The position numbers and the translations under genes are program-made. The notes beneath the pieces are model-generated. The model ran no database searches and was not told the origin of the DNA. It worked only from the letters and a program-made list of their open reading frames with translations. From positions 2,464,190-2,528,189 of the forward strand of contig NC_031475.1 of assembly GCF_000006565.2 (NCBI RefSeq): 64,000 bases of DNA, given 5' to 3'. Position 1 is the stretch's first letter; the number at the start of each line of letters is the position of its first letter. Source of the stretch: Toxoplasma gondii ME49. Its lineage: Eukaryota > Apicomplexa > Conoidasida > Eucoccidiorida > Sarcocystidae. Below are positions 47,888 to 59,878 of this stretch, piece after piece.

Positions 47888-50223
47888 CGACAGAAAGGGT
47901 TCAAGTGGTCGGAAGAAAAAGTGGGATTCGGCGACCCAAAAACTTTAGAGCCGCGCCGCAAAAACCAAAAGGGATCTTTGTATCGAAGGAAGGGATCGGT
48001 TCTACCTGGGTCCGATGCGAACTTTTCCAGTAAACGCCGAGTTTTTGACTGTCTGTGACTACGGGGAAGTTTCACTTCCCCAGAATCCGTGAAAAGGTGG
48101 CGACCGAGCGGTCGACGAGGTGAGGCCAAAGGTCACTTCCAACGGAACACGAAATTGCAGACCGCTTGTATGAGGAACGTGTGTGTCCGAATTACACTTT
48201 TGGATGATGCAACACGGGAAAAAAAGCGGACGGGGGACGACTGCAAATTCAGCTCCGCTGGCGCCGACGCGTGCTGCACATTTCTGGGAAGATCCCTCCT
48301 CCAGCCTTTTCGGAAATGCACAAATCCGAACTACCATGAGAACCCACTATGTACAGGCACTTTCCGAGTAATATAAAAACAGTGGTTGTATTGGCTCAGG
48401 TAAATTGTCTGTCCAGTTGACGCAGGCAAACGCGCATGCACGCTCTGTCGGAACAGAGGCGGGTGAGGGCAGCTAGCCAAGCACATCCGGCGGAACAGCG
48501 ATGTCACGCATGTGACGTAGAACAGTTGAGAGTAGATTCAGAAAGATCACCCCGATGTGAAACAGACAGTTCGTCTGCTTTGGAGAAAAGCGAAAGCTTC
48601 GACTTATCCGAACGCTGGCGAGTTGCAGCAAATCGATACGGACTCTGACAAACGGAGTGCCGTTTTCGCTGCCAAGAAAACCAAAAAACAAACTTCAGTT
48701 CAGTTTCTTCTTCCCCAGCTAATTCCGGCATCCGCGTTCTTTCCAGATTCACTTGGTCTACAGTTTGATAGAAGGGCTGAACAAACCTTTTGATTAATTG
48801 CACTGACTGACGTCCCGACAGACTCCGGTTCCGTTTCAACTGAGGAGTCCAGTGGGTGCAAACCGCACACGGACTAATGATGTCATTTGTACATCAAAGG
48901 TGGTACTCGGTTACACGTCTTTAGATGCTAGCTCCTGTCAAAACACCCCTATTCCTTGAAACACAATGCCTTTCGCGTCGTTAGTGACAACTGAGATGCC
49001 TGTGTCTGTTCAAAAACTGCTATGATTACCTCACCCGAGTTTAAAGCGACACGGGAAAACGAACGCGACACTTTTTCCGACGTCCGTCTCTGTAGGACGA
49101 GGTGTAGACAGCAAAGCTAATTTCCATCCCAGTTTGTCTATATTCCGAGCACAAAACGAGAGACAGACCGAGACGTCAATGTGTTACTCAGTCTATGTTT
49201 TTTTCCACGCAGAACAAGACACACTTTTTGCCGAACAGGCACAAATGCCTAAAACGTGGACGGTACGAAGCCAGTGCGTAGTGCACAGAGACAGAAAAAG
49301 TTCTTTTTCCTTTTTCGGCGACATTTCCGGTGTAAATCTTTCATCTTCGCCACTGTTTGCAATATAGCAGCACCCAAATGCGGAATACCTTGTCGATGAG
49401 AATATCGGGACTCTGCGTATGGAACTACTTCGTACAGCCTATAGAAAACAAGGTAAAGTCAAAAGAATCGTGTCAGCATTCCATCAATAACGCAGTATGT
49501 TGGTTTGTCACACAAATCGTATTTCGCCCATGAACAAAGCCATATCCTCACAGGAACACCAAAGGCAGGTGCTCACAATCCAATCGCTTCTGTGTCCGTA
49601 TCGCAAAATACAGTGGAGGGGCATCTGCAGAAACTCCACTCTTTTTCGTAAGCTCCAAGTTTCGGAAATTGCTGGAGATTGCCCGAATGGAGAGTTTGCC
49701 CCCTTCAAACAGAGAAAACTGACCAAGCTATGTTATTAGTTAATCAAGTATTTGGTCCGAGACAGCGCTATGCCGCAGGGCATGAAACAATGCGCCTTTT
49801 CCCTAGAGAGTGTACGTTTTGTGTCTAAAACGACTGCATCGAATCTCAGCTCGCTTTTACACCTGGAACAAAGTTATTTTCCGGCCTCGATTTGTGACAG
49901 AGGAGCACCCAAATGAAGGCTCGTGTCAGCGTTCGTCACCGCGTCCGCACTACAGCAAAAATGTCATTTGACGATTCAAAGCGCGAGCCGCCCTTGGATG
50001 TCACGAGGCTTCCGAGGTGTCAAAACACCGGCGAAAACGCAAAGAGTTCCCCGTAAGCCATGGATGCCCGCGAACAGCCTCTAGAGAAAGTCGCTGCGCC
50101 GGATTGGACGCGAGCATTCCGCTGTGGCAAACAACACAATAACAGGAGAAGCCGCACCGAAATTCACCACAGAAACAGCATCAAAATTCGAAACACCGTC
50201 TATGAAATACCTGAATGACAGGT
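47888..50223. other. Gap between isomerase and kinase genes, no assigned gene
   Basis: Contains the upstream region of the isomerase and the 3' end of the kinase gene. A minus-strand frame at 48504-48839 has a coding-like middle (QLIKRFVQPFYQTVDQVNLE) but no ATG or partner exon that I could fix. A plus frame at 49497-49739 starts with ATG and has 80 codons without a motif. Otherwise nothing seen. Confidence 0.4.
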
Positions 50224-53200
50224 TCAAGTCCCGGTTTTGTGCGACGTGTGCCGGGATCCGAGAAACCTTTGCGTAGGTCTGCTAGCCGAAGCAGTTGGCA
50301 AACGAGTGTATATTCGAACGCCACACGACAGCGACACGTCATCACGGAACAGTCTACTTCCCTTTCCGTAGCCCCAACAACAAGGCACACAGAACCCTAA
50401 AAACGATTAAACCTGTTGCAAGTCGCATTCGGGATGCGACACTTGGTACGCTCTTTCGCCGAGGTAAACGTCATACGTGTCAGTTGCCACCCTCGGATCA
50501 CTGGGAGCGATATTCTGCAACATTCTACCTGTCAACTAGATCCGTTCGATACGGCAAACGTCTCTAGGTTCTCGTTTCTATCACACCTGACAACCTGAGT
50601 TTTGCAGGCACCATCGACCTACCGAAGCAGGTCTTTCGCTTCCGGTGACAACTGTGGGAGACCGCGAAAATCCATTTGCGGTTGCGCCCCGCTGACCAGT
50701 GCGAGGCAATACTCCATATCGCTGAAATAGACATTTCCTTCGACTTCTCCCGAACTCCGACTTTGGCAAACCGGGACATTCGGGTCTCCTTGTTCCTTGT
50801 CCTCCCGGCCAGCGGGTCGGGAGAGTCCGGACGGTTCGTCGGGGCTTGTTTCCGCATTTGTTTGTAGCTCTTCTCCAGGGTTCAGCTTCTCCTCGCAAGC
50901 GTTCCCGGTCTGCACCTCTGCCTCAGACCTTTCGTGGGCGCTGCAGAAAGCCAGAAACTGTTCTGATGCCGGATTCCAGATTCCATGCCGTCCGGCAGGA
51001 CGAAGAAACGGGTGTCTGCCTGTCAAGAGAATCGCGAGCAGACACCCGAGAGCCCAAACGTCTTTCTTTTCCCCATCTAAGAGCGACAGAGGGCCGTCCA
51101 GGGCACTAATCCCGGAAGAGTCCTTCTGTGAACAAACTCTTTTTCTCTCCATTTCTGTCTGGTCGAAATCTTTGGTCGGTAGCCACGGCATGGGGGCAGG
51201 GTCTGCCGGTAACACATTGGGAACGGCGGAAAATTCCTCTGGGGGAATGAACGCCCGGGAGGTGCCTGCAGTGCATCGAGGCACGACAAACAGGAAACGA
51301 CGCGAAAAGGCAACAACATGAGGTTTTGGCGAAAGTATAAAACTTCGATGCAACACAGACACTACGTCAGCACGTCAAGAGGATTCTTTTCAATACGCGT
51401 CCTGCCTCCTAGGTTCCCATCGCTGTTTTAAGCTCCAGGAAAGGCTGAAAATGTTCTCGGTTTCACACGCAAAACCGCATGTGCGCTCGAGTCTTTTTCC
51501 GGCACCCTTTTCACGAGACCAAAACAACGTGCTTGCTACTTGACCGTCCATGTGAGGGGGAATATACGCCCTTTCCAGAATGACTGGGCGTGTTGTATTT
51601 GTTTATCTCTTTTTAGCTTCAGCGCTCTAGACACCGTGACTAGACTGAAATCTGAGCTTCTAACGGGGTGCCTCCTGTCGTTTCAGCTTCTCAGAATCGT
51701 CTCGTTGGTTCGTCGCACCGACCTGCTTTCCTCAATTTCTACCAGCGCCTTCCTGTTGGATCCAACCCTCTGTTCGTGAACAAGATTAACCGGGGAAGAT
51801 GGCTCTTTTACGTTCGATCTAAAGTGTGGGCTGCGGTAAGAAGATCCGCAGACTGATTTCCCCCCAGCTACCATTTGAAGTTGTATATGAGCATATAAAC
51901 AATCTCAAAAGAACGCCGGTGGTTCCTCATACAGAACGTGTCAGGGCCTGCCTGGCGCTCAACCACGATTCTGTAAAGTCAGCACGCGTCTACAGCTCCT
52001 GACACCGTTGTACGTGAATGCTGGTTAACCTTTCTTCCTCCACTTCCAGCAACCACACAACCGACGTATCAAAACGGGCGCATGCAAACGTCGGCGGGGC
52101 GCACCGCAGACGTGCAGGCAGCGGAAACGAGCAGAACAGTTAGCACTGGCAAAGACCATCAGACGGACGCCGACACAAAAAATGAAAGCGACCACCAGTG
52201 GAAGTGTGGATCACCCCTTGGAGGTAGTCGGAAACAAGCGACCTGGACAGTTCTGCGAGGAAACGAATTTTTCCAGGAACATTTGATATTCGAAGTGTCT
52301 GCCCACGACGGCCGACGGGTCCGATGCATTTATGGGATGCTGCAGGAATCACAAGTCTCATTTCTCCACTTCCCTTCTTTGTCCGTTAGTAAAGCCACTG
52401 TGCGCACTCCCGCCACCATCTCAATGGGCTGCCGAAGTCACCAGACTGTTGGACTTCAGTACTCTAACGCATTACGGCTACTCCACATTAGATATGTTCC
52501 AGGCGTAATATCTGAATCCTCTCCATCAACGCGACTCTGCATTCCGCAATTTCACAAGCAGAGCACTCAGATTCCTGTTCGAAAATTGGAAGAGTCGAGC
52601 GCCAAAGAACGTACCTCCTGGATAGACGCACGTCGTTCCGTTGACGCCTCTTTGGGCGCTATCAAAGTCAACGAGGAGACATCGGAAATGACCGGCTCTC
52701 CTCTTTATGTCGCTCCCTTGTTCCTCCAGTTCTGATGCCCTCTCTGTCTCCTCCGGGCTCCTCTCTGCTTCTGCTGTACCTCGGCCCCCGATGTCCGCCC
52801 CGTCCTCTCCTTCCCCGTCTAAGTCGTCCAACATTAATTCCGCATACGCGTGCAGCTCCCCCCCCTTTGACTTTTTCGGGTGCCGCCGTGGCTGCCCACG
52901 CATCTGACGTTTCTTCGGAGCTGAGTCAGCCGTCGAGTGGAGATACACCCGGCGAACCAGCGAGGCAGAGAACGGCGGCGCAACGACCACGTTGCTCGGC
53001 TTGACGTCCAAGTGAAAAATGTTTCTTGCATGCAAGCTCATCAGAGCGGAGACCAACTGTGCCGAATCGACAGAGACACAGAAAAAGTGAAACAAGAGGG
53101 TCTGGAATGAAATGAGAAGGACCGAAGCACTAAGCGGTCACCGCATCGCATCGTCTCTTTGTGGTGGATTTTCAAAACAATTATCGTGAGCGACACTGAC

Positions 53201-56200
53201 CCAAAAAAAAGATCTAGAGGAATGTGTAGAGCTCACTGAAGGTTTGGAGTGCTCTGACACACACGCTTTGTTTCTTCTCTCTCGAGTTTCCTGTCCCCCA
53301 TGAGCGCCGAGGGTACATGTTGCTTTAAACACTCTCACCAGCCCGTCTTTCGAATACACGGAAAACAATGAATTCTCATATGTTCTTGGAAGGGGACCTA
53401 ATTGCGTAGACGTTTTCTTCAGGGCAGGACTCCAATTTGACAACTGATTGCTCCGGCGGAAGACGTGCTCACAAATTCGGCATGCAGGAGCATCTAAACG
53501 GCAGGGCTACCCGACCGAAACGCGTGACGTTTGTGTGTCAGTTATGAAACTCTGAAAATGCTTTTCAAGTCTGTGGTATCACATTCGCTCACAGTGCACT
53601 TAGGCGCCGTCCAAACAAGGTACTAGGAGATAGGAGGTTGCATATTTAGATCAATTGTGACGGACCTGGGTATGACAGTTCGATCGAATCTAACTCCGCT
53701 AGCTATCGCTTTCTATCGTACTTGATTGGACGTTTTGAGCGCCCCTAATGGAGCAGATACCGCCCTCAAAGCTGCATCTAACGATCGGTTTTCTCTGATG
53801 TCAATCATCATGCCGCAGTACTGCTGAAGACAGCCTCACAGTGTATACTTCTCTAAAACGAGCTTCAACGGATCAAGATACAGCCTCCGGAACCAAACGC
53901 CGCCCTATAGACTAACAGACGAAAAACACGAAGAGCTTCCTACTTGCTTAAGAACCTCGCGACCTGTCTCCTCCAAGAGAACGTAGGTGGTCCCCTCCGG
54001 AGGCGTCTCACATCCGGCGTTGAGAGAAGCCGCTTCTGAGTGTCCACAAGCAAGAACAGACGAGATGGGCCTTTGTATATCGCGCGAACAGAGGCAGGCT
54101 ACGAAGAGGAAGCGTCACATTTCCCTGGCAAAGAAGATCCCGGACGTGCGACGGAAAACGTCTTGCCCCTCATACGCAGTTGTGGCATCACTGCAAGCGG
54201 AATGAGCTTTCACAACTGGATCAACGCGCTCGTTACGCCAACACCCTTTCATGCAAATGTTTAAAAACAAAGTGGATCCCACGCTATCTGCAGTGCTTGC
54301 CGACTCTGTCGTTCTACACATGCATCCATAGATTTATCTGCTGAACTATCCAGCGGTATGTATATCCATCTACCCACCAACCGATCTACGTCTCCTAGCT
54401 GTCTAACAATTCGCAATCGATAGCATACACAGTAGGTTGCTATGCTGTACCAGTCGATCTTTCAAATGGCCACGCCGTGTCTTGGCCTAGGCACAACACT
54501 ATTTTTGGCATTCAACGCATGCACTCAGGAGAGGAACGCGAGAGGTCTACTTCCTTATCTTTTCAAGCACTAAGAAGTGAAGTGGGCAGCACGCTGCGAC
54601 AGAGAAAGAGTTGTCAGGATGAGGAGCCAGAAACCGCTAAAACATTGACGCTTCACACAAGAGAGGACGAGCCCTACCCCTCAGTCGTCTCGATCACACG
54701 CAGGACATACCCGAGTCGCCCGCTGTCCGTACACCACGGACGGGTACGCAGTACACCATGGAAACATCGTCACCAGCAGGGGGAGAGAAAGAAGCGGAAG
54801 ACGCGCACATTTGCATTCTCCCTTTCTCTCCATTTTCATCGGAGGAAATGCCAACGGAGTCGTCGGGTCCCTTCAACCCTCTGGGAGAAGTCGAGGGAAG
54901 ATCGCGAACTTTCTGCGCTAGAGGCACGCCACCGTCTTCGAACGCCAGAGCGATGGAAGCGAGAGGCCAATCCGAGAGCGATGATGAGGAAACGGGCGAA
55001 GCGTCCGAGGAGATGGTGCGTGTTAGAGGCGCGTGTAAACGCTCAGAAGGCGGCAGAAAATTTGAGTCAACCTTCGACGAAGAAGCAGAGTCACGCGACC
55101 GCCATAGCCCCTGAGAGAAGCAGAGCCGGACTCAAGATAACCGGGAAGTCAAAGGCCAACTCTGAGAGGGATCAAATGTACGTAGAAAAATCGAACTCCT
55201 CTTTTAAAGATCATCCGATCAAGAAGCGAAAGCAGATGTCAGACGCCAGGGTGAGTGTGGAAGGCCGAACTTCCAAGGGTGCTTCCTGTCCCCTCGATTG
55301 TGAACTGTTTGTCGTTTTCCGTCTTGGGTGCATGCATGCACGGTGTTATATGTCACGTGGCGATAAATAATGCGTTACTCACAGTCACATGCATGCAAAT
55401 CAATGCACTCGAAATGCGATGTCTGCGTGATGAAGGAGAAGAGTATCCGACTCCTGTGGCACTGCCCACATCCACACAAGCACCTTAAAGAATTGTTTGC
55501 TTGTGATTCTCACCACCGCGAGCAGTTGGGCGACGTGCGGATGGCGAGCGCATCTGTGTATTTCCAGGAGTCTCTGAATCTGGCAGGAAATGCAGAAACG
55601 GGAGAAGGGAAAGTAGTGCCAAACGGGAACAGCGAAAAGCAGTCGCGAAACGCGCTGTACATTCAGGAACCTTCTTTTCATGTGAGTCCTCATAAAACTG
55701 GAAGTGGATAGCAGCAAAGAACCACTTCACAGATAATGACTGCGAATAAGCGCTGAGACGACAGTACTGTTTAGAAATTATCAAGCAGAGAACAACCAGA
55801 CAGTCGCTACCGGGCTCCCTAGACCCCCCTCGTTTTGGGGCGCCCCCTGCGGGGCTTTTGAAGATTCCTCGATGCATACTCACGACGTCCCGCCGCTTTA
55901 TCGGCCAGCTGGAGAAGGGCACGAAGATCTCCTCGTCCAGTTTGTGGTACGTCTAACAGGAGAAAGAACATGGAAAAAGAGACACAAGAAGCAACGTGGC
56001 GCATCGTCGATGGAACCTTGGTCGATACTTCGCGCAGAGGCAGCATCGATCCCTCTCGTTGACTGGCGAACGAGATTGGAGAGGACGGAATGCTCTGTCA
56101 AAATGGACCAACACCGACTCACAATCCATGTAGAGCGGATGTACACCGTTACCACGGGGAGGAGCAAGTGTGAGGAAATTCGATCAGAATGCAAAAGGCC

Positions 56201-57474
56201 TCTGGGTCGAATGCTCCATTTCGCATCGAGACCAAAGCGCATCTAGCTCGCCAGGAGATACACAACACGAGTCAGAGATCCATGCGCACGCCCAGGAGAG
56301 TCTCGCGCCGTAGGAACAGAGTGAGAGGCGGAAATCCGGAGCGCCACCCTGAACTAAAGATGCGGCATTGTGTGAAAGAAAACGGATGCAGATGTCCCGA
56401 GACGTCTCACAGGAAGGTGTCCACACCGTTCGAGTTCCTGGCGGTGCAAGAAGAAGAATCCTGCGTACCTTCACAACGCAAGAGGACAAGCCTGGCCAAC
56501 GCGGGGCTCCTTGACCCTCTTGACAGGCTGGCACTCCACAATTTGCTATGTATTCTTCTGTGCCTTTACGTGGCGGGGGAGAGGAGCAGTCTCGTGCTAC
56601 GAGGTCGTCCGCGGGTCCCATTCTCTGTCTGTCATCTTCGGGTGCGTCTGTGCATGTGTCGCGTCCTCCGTCGACTGATTCGTTCTCTCCCGAAGCCGCT
56701 GGAGAAGCGGTCTGCGTCTGGAAATCTCCCTTTGTTTTGGCTCTCTTGACGCGCTCTGGCTCCATCTTTTCTCTGCTTCTGCTACAACGCAGAGACTGCC
56801 TTTCCGTTTCTTGGGACACTCGACGCGTGGCGGCACGTGAGTCCTGCTTTCCAGTTCTTTCCCTCGGTGGTTCCTCCCCAAATTCATCGTCGCGGCCTCT
56901 TTCATCGGCAAACCATTTGCTGCATGCATCGTGTCGCCTAGCCTTTTGCTCTCCACCAGACTCGGATGGAAGACACAGTTGCCATCGCTCGACGCGCGTT
57001 CCTGCTGGGCTCACGTGCAGCAAGGTGGTTGCCCCACCTGCAAAGGGACGACACGCCACAGCGGCAACAAAACATCTCATGCAGTGCGCAAAACGAATTG
57101 AATGTCAAGTCCCTCAGAAACAAATAGCAAACGTTAGATGGCATCATACGTGAGGAGCAGGGTCCAGGACCTCGTCTACCTGCCAACTGGGGTTTAGCTC
57201 GAAAACGAGACCCAATTTTCAAGTCGGCAGCACTTACGCGTTTGAAAAGTTGAAGTTGCAGCGCATGCAGCGGCTTGCCGGGCGGCCGCTCCGGCTCCTG
57301 GCAGCGGCTCCCATCCTGGCAAAGGCACCCACATCCCCTGGGGGGTTCCTGACACCCGTTTCGCTCCTTATCCGCCTGTCTGCGTCCCGCGATTTCAGGG
57401 CGACTCTCTCCTTTCAGAGGCAAGTTTGTTTGAAATGGAAACGCACTGAGTTTCCAGAGATGATAGGTCTCCAA
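50224..57474 (-). CDS. Divergent protein kinase, multi-exon, ends partly resolved
   Basis: Probable Ser/Thr kinase assembled from phase-compatible exons: about 57238-57474, 56262-56960, 55884-55952, 55514-55579, 53339-53443, 52615-53056, 50623-51265 and a low-confidence last exon 50224-50278, together about 771 residues. An alternative junction for the first two (ending 57180, starting 57037) also keeps phase. Motifs in order: a weak glycine loop (CSYGARLSWACAW), WPIKRRDV in place of VAIK, helix C with RLLEIHR followed by HPHVAQLLAV, HLDVKPSN in place of HRDxKPxN, LVDFDSAQ in place of DFG, GTSRAFIPPE matching the APE region, and KKDVWALGCLLAILLTGRHPF. The key Lys, Glu and both Asp are present, so activity is plausible. 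An acidic and basic insert of about 100 residues lies between the catalytic loop and DFD. I cannot name a subfamily. Two introns are long (51266-52614, 53444-55513). Confidence 0.72.
51451..52286 (+). CDS. Possible small gene antisense within a kinase intron
   Basis: Four phase-0 segments, 51451-51528, 51695-51835, 51868-51972 and 52050-52286, would give a 186-residue basic protein. Segment two (FLNFYQRLPVGSNPLFVNK) ends at a good GTAAGA donor; segment three (LPFEVVYEHINNLKRTP) follows a CCCCCCAG acceptor; segment four is Arg/Lys-rich (NRRIKTGACKRRRG). The N terminus (MFSVSHAKPHVRSSLF) could be a mitochondrial leader. Weak points are the GTGCTT donor of segment one and an intron of only 32 bases between segments two and three. 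Everything falls in the kinase intron 51266-52614 on the opposite strand. A competing plus-strand frame (52082-52735) overlaps segment four. Family unknown. Confidence 0.4.
54758..55249 (+). other. Open, coding-like stretch antisense to a kinase intron
   Basis: An ATG in good context opens a frame of 118 codons (METSSPAGGEKEAEDAH onward) that stops at 55114. A second frame becomes coding-like from about 55020 (ARVNAQKAAENLSQ) and ends at a consensus GTGAGT donor after 55249. A phase-0 segment at 55571-55679, also followed by GTGAGT, could be the next exon. No donor-acceptor pair joins the first two frames, so either there is a frameshift or one is spurious. Confidence 0.22.
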
Positions 57475-59317
57475 TGCGAGGCCTGATCACTCTTCAACGT
57501 ACTCCGGCAAATTCAGCCGTTCTCACATTGGGATGGCTTTATCGTTTATATGAATCAACAGCCCGCTACCTGAAGAATGTGTTCCTGTCGGAGAAAAAAA
57601 GGAGCTGAACGAATCGGACGTCCTGTTTTGGTAAGCAGTGCAACAGCTAAGTCAGCGGTAAGATCCTCACGGGGTGTCAGCCTCCTAGTTCAAAAACTCG
57701 TCAAGACATCGGTACCTTAGTGCCACTGAGATGGGCGCGCACAACCGCCTTCCTGCAGGGGCTTTACTGGAAGAGTCTTTTGGTTGGTGCATCTCCACTA
57801 GAAGTTCCATCCAATGGCAAACAATGAGTGAAAGGCCACGCATGCAGCAAAAAGCACGGATCCGCCAGCGGTGACGGATGAGCCGGTCAGTAGGAACGAT
57901 GCAGAACGGACGACGCCGGTCCGATTCCGTGGTTCAGTGGCGCTACAGTCGTCAGTCTGCCTGCAGAAAAAGGTTTTCGTTCACTGAAAGCGCATCAATC
58001 CGCAAAACTCCCGGTGAGTTGTGGGCAAAATTTTGTAGAAAATGTAGGCAGTATCCACAGAATCGAGACCCAGATGCAGTGGCACACCTTGTTTTCAGGT
58101 GTATATACAACAAGTACTTCAGTGCACACGTCAAAAGAGTTGTGCATTGTAAGCGTGGATACTCGAGTGTGGTAATGCACGCGCCATCGGGTGTGTATTC
58201 CGTCGGGCTGTCGACAAGAATCACCGTCGGCTAGCCGAGTGTGTGTTGACGTGGATGCAATGCGTGTAGCCCGCAGAAGCCTGTAGTAGACAGTTCACCT
58301 GAATACATCACCGTCGAACTTGAACTAGAAAGAGGCTGCGGTCCATCAAACGTGAGGAGTCGACAGATACACACACCGACTGGGTCTGCAGATTGGATGC
58401 GGTGAAAAACGACGGGACCAAAGCGTTTGTGTGTCAGCCTCAGTCTGCGTGCTTGGGCCCGTGAGCGAAAGCAGGGGGTGCGAGCCGCGTTGAGGGGTTT
58501 GAAGTCGGTGAGACGAATTTTTCAGAGATGAAATGCTCGCTTAGGAACTCGACCGTCTTGATTGGGGCTCGCTGGATCCTCATTTCACCCTGCGCATGCA
58601 ACTGCATGCAGCTCGGAAGAAAAACGCTTTCTCGTGCTGAGATAGAGCTCGCTGCACACAGCCGAAAGTCTTGTGGTTTCTTCCTACAGAGAATACAGCT
58701 GAACCGTCCTCTCTACAGCTTCTCGTCCTGTAGCGACTCAGTTGCTCCAAGAAAGTTAGTTGCACGACACTCTCGCTCGTGGAGTTTCTCACTCGCGTGC
58801 CGCCTCACTCTCGGGCTGTCGCGATTTGCTGTGCTCAAACTCTTCATAAACTTCTTTGTCTGAACCAGTTGAACACTTGCCTAGCACGTGCTCGCTACGG
58901 CTTTTTGTGTTTGACACCATTTGAAGAGGTACGGCCCGGACGAAGGTGCAACAAGAACTCGGAAGAACTGTCGTTTTGCGTCGCGTGTCTTCGGACTGTT
59001 CTCCCGGGCGGCCTTCCAGAACGCTCTTGATCGTCTTGCTGGCAACTTTGGTGTTCCGTGTTTTTCTTGCTTGCGTCTTTCAAATACCGTGTAGTTTCGT
59101 CATGAATGTCGTAAACATCGATTCACTCTAACTCTGTCGCTGCCTCTGACCCTTCCACGCATGCGAGATCCCCTTGTGAGCCGACCTCGTACGGGTGTTC
59201 CCTGAATCTCCCCTTCTCCAAGTATTCCCACTTGCTTTTGTTTCATCTCGGTCGTCCCCTGTAGCTTTTTCTTCAAGTCTTTTCTTTCATTCCACTCCAC
59301 GTTCCAGGTTGGACTCA
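57475..59317. other. Shared upstream region of kinase and FAM241-like genes
   Basis: A 1.84-kb gap between divergent genes. A plus-strand frame from the ATG at 57878 runs 46 codons to a GTGAGT donor near 58016, but I could not find a matching exon. A second plus frame, 58528-58863, has no motif. From about 59190 to 59317 the sequence is pyrimidine-rich and may be the 5' UTR of the following gene, possibly with an acceptor just before its ATG. Confidence 0.4.
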
Positions 59318-59878
59318 ATGGTGGTTGTGGTGGATGGGGAACTTTTGCCCGACAGTGACCCGCGAGCTGTCCGTTCTCGGCAACAGCGCGGCCACTCACC
59401 TGCAGCAACTTCTTCAGATCCTTCAAGCATCTCAGGTTCTGGGGCAGGTCTGAATGCCCGTTCGCTTTCGTCTTTCCTTTCCAGAGTTACTGGAGCGGGA
59501 CAGGCGAGTCGCGATCGCGAAAGAGGCCACAAGGTGACTCTGCCGGCACTCGCGTTCATTGGCAAACCAGCAGTTGAGGTTCCAGTGTATGTTCTTGTAG
59601 TTGCAGCCTTGCTGGTCGCTCTCCTGGGAGCGCAAGGCGCCGTCTTCGTCGCAGTCGTCTACCTTTTCTACACTCCTTGGGCGCACGAGGCGGGCAACAG
59701 GTCTTCCTCTGTGGGCCGCGGAGGTGAAGGCGCCACGAGTCCGGGCATCCAGAGTTCTCCCGGCCCTTCGTCGACGCACCGCGACAGGCGGGTGCTGGGG
59801 GAGGAGGAGAGAGAGGCACGCATCCAGAGACTCATGCAACAGAAGAAAGATGGAGATCCAGACAAGGGAGGAAACTGA
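59318..59878 (+). CDS. FAM241/DUF4605-type small membrane protein
   Basis: Single exon, 186 residues. The N terminus (MVVVVDGELLPDSDPRAVRS) matches the pattern of animal FAM241 proteins, in which a short hydrophobic start is followed by an NGE-type turn and a DDPR motif. A variable Ser-rich linker follows, then GKPAVEVPV leading into one membrane span at about 88-118 (LVVAALLVALLGAQGAVFVA) that ends with VVYLFY, again as in FAM241. The C-terminal tail of about 65 residues is hydrophilic, with an EEREARIQRLMQQKK helix, and is longer than in the animal proteins. The family is thought to reside in the ER or secretory membranes; its role is not well established. The start codon was chosen because the similarity begins there; the frame is open upstream without an ATG. 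Confidence 0.75.
   Translation: MVVVVDGELLPDSDPRAVRSRQQRGHSPAATSSDPSSISGSGAGLNARSLSSFLSRVTGAGQASRDRERGHKVTLPALAFIGKPAVEVPVYVLVVAALLVALLGAQGAVFVAVVYLFYTPWAHEAGNRSSSVGRGGEGATSPGIQSSPGPSSTHRDRRVLGEEEREARIQRLMQQKKDGDPDKGGN

Noticed and set aside
50205..50250. tRNA-like B box (GGTTCAAGTCC) on the plus strand
   Set aside because: The flanking five bases do not pair to form a T-arm, and no A box or cloverleaf is evident upstream.
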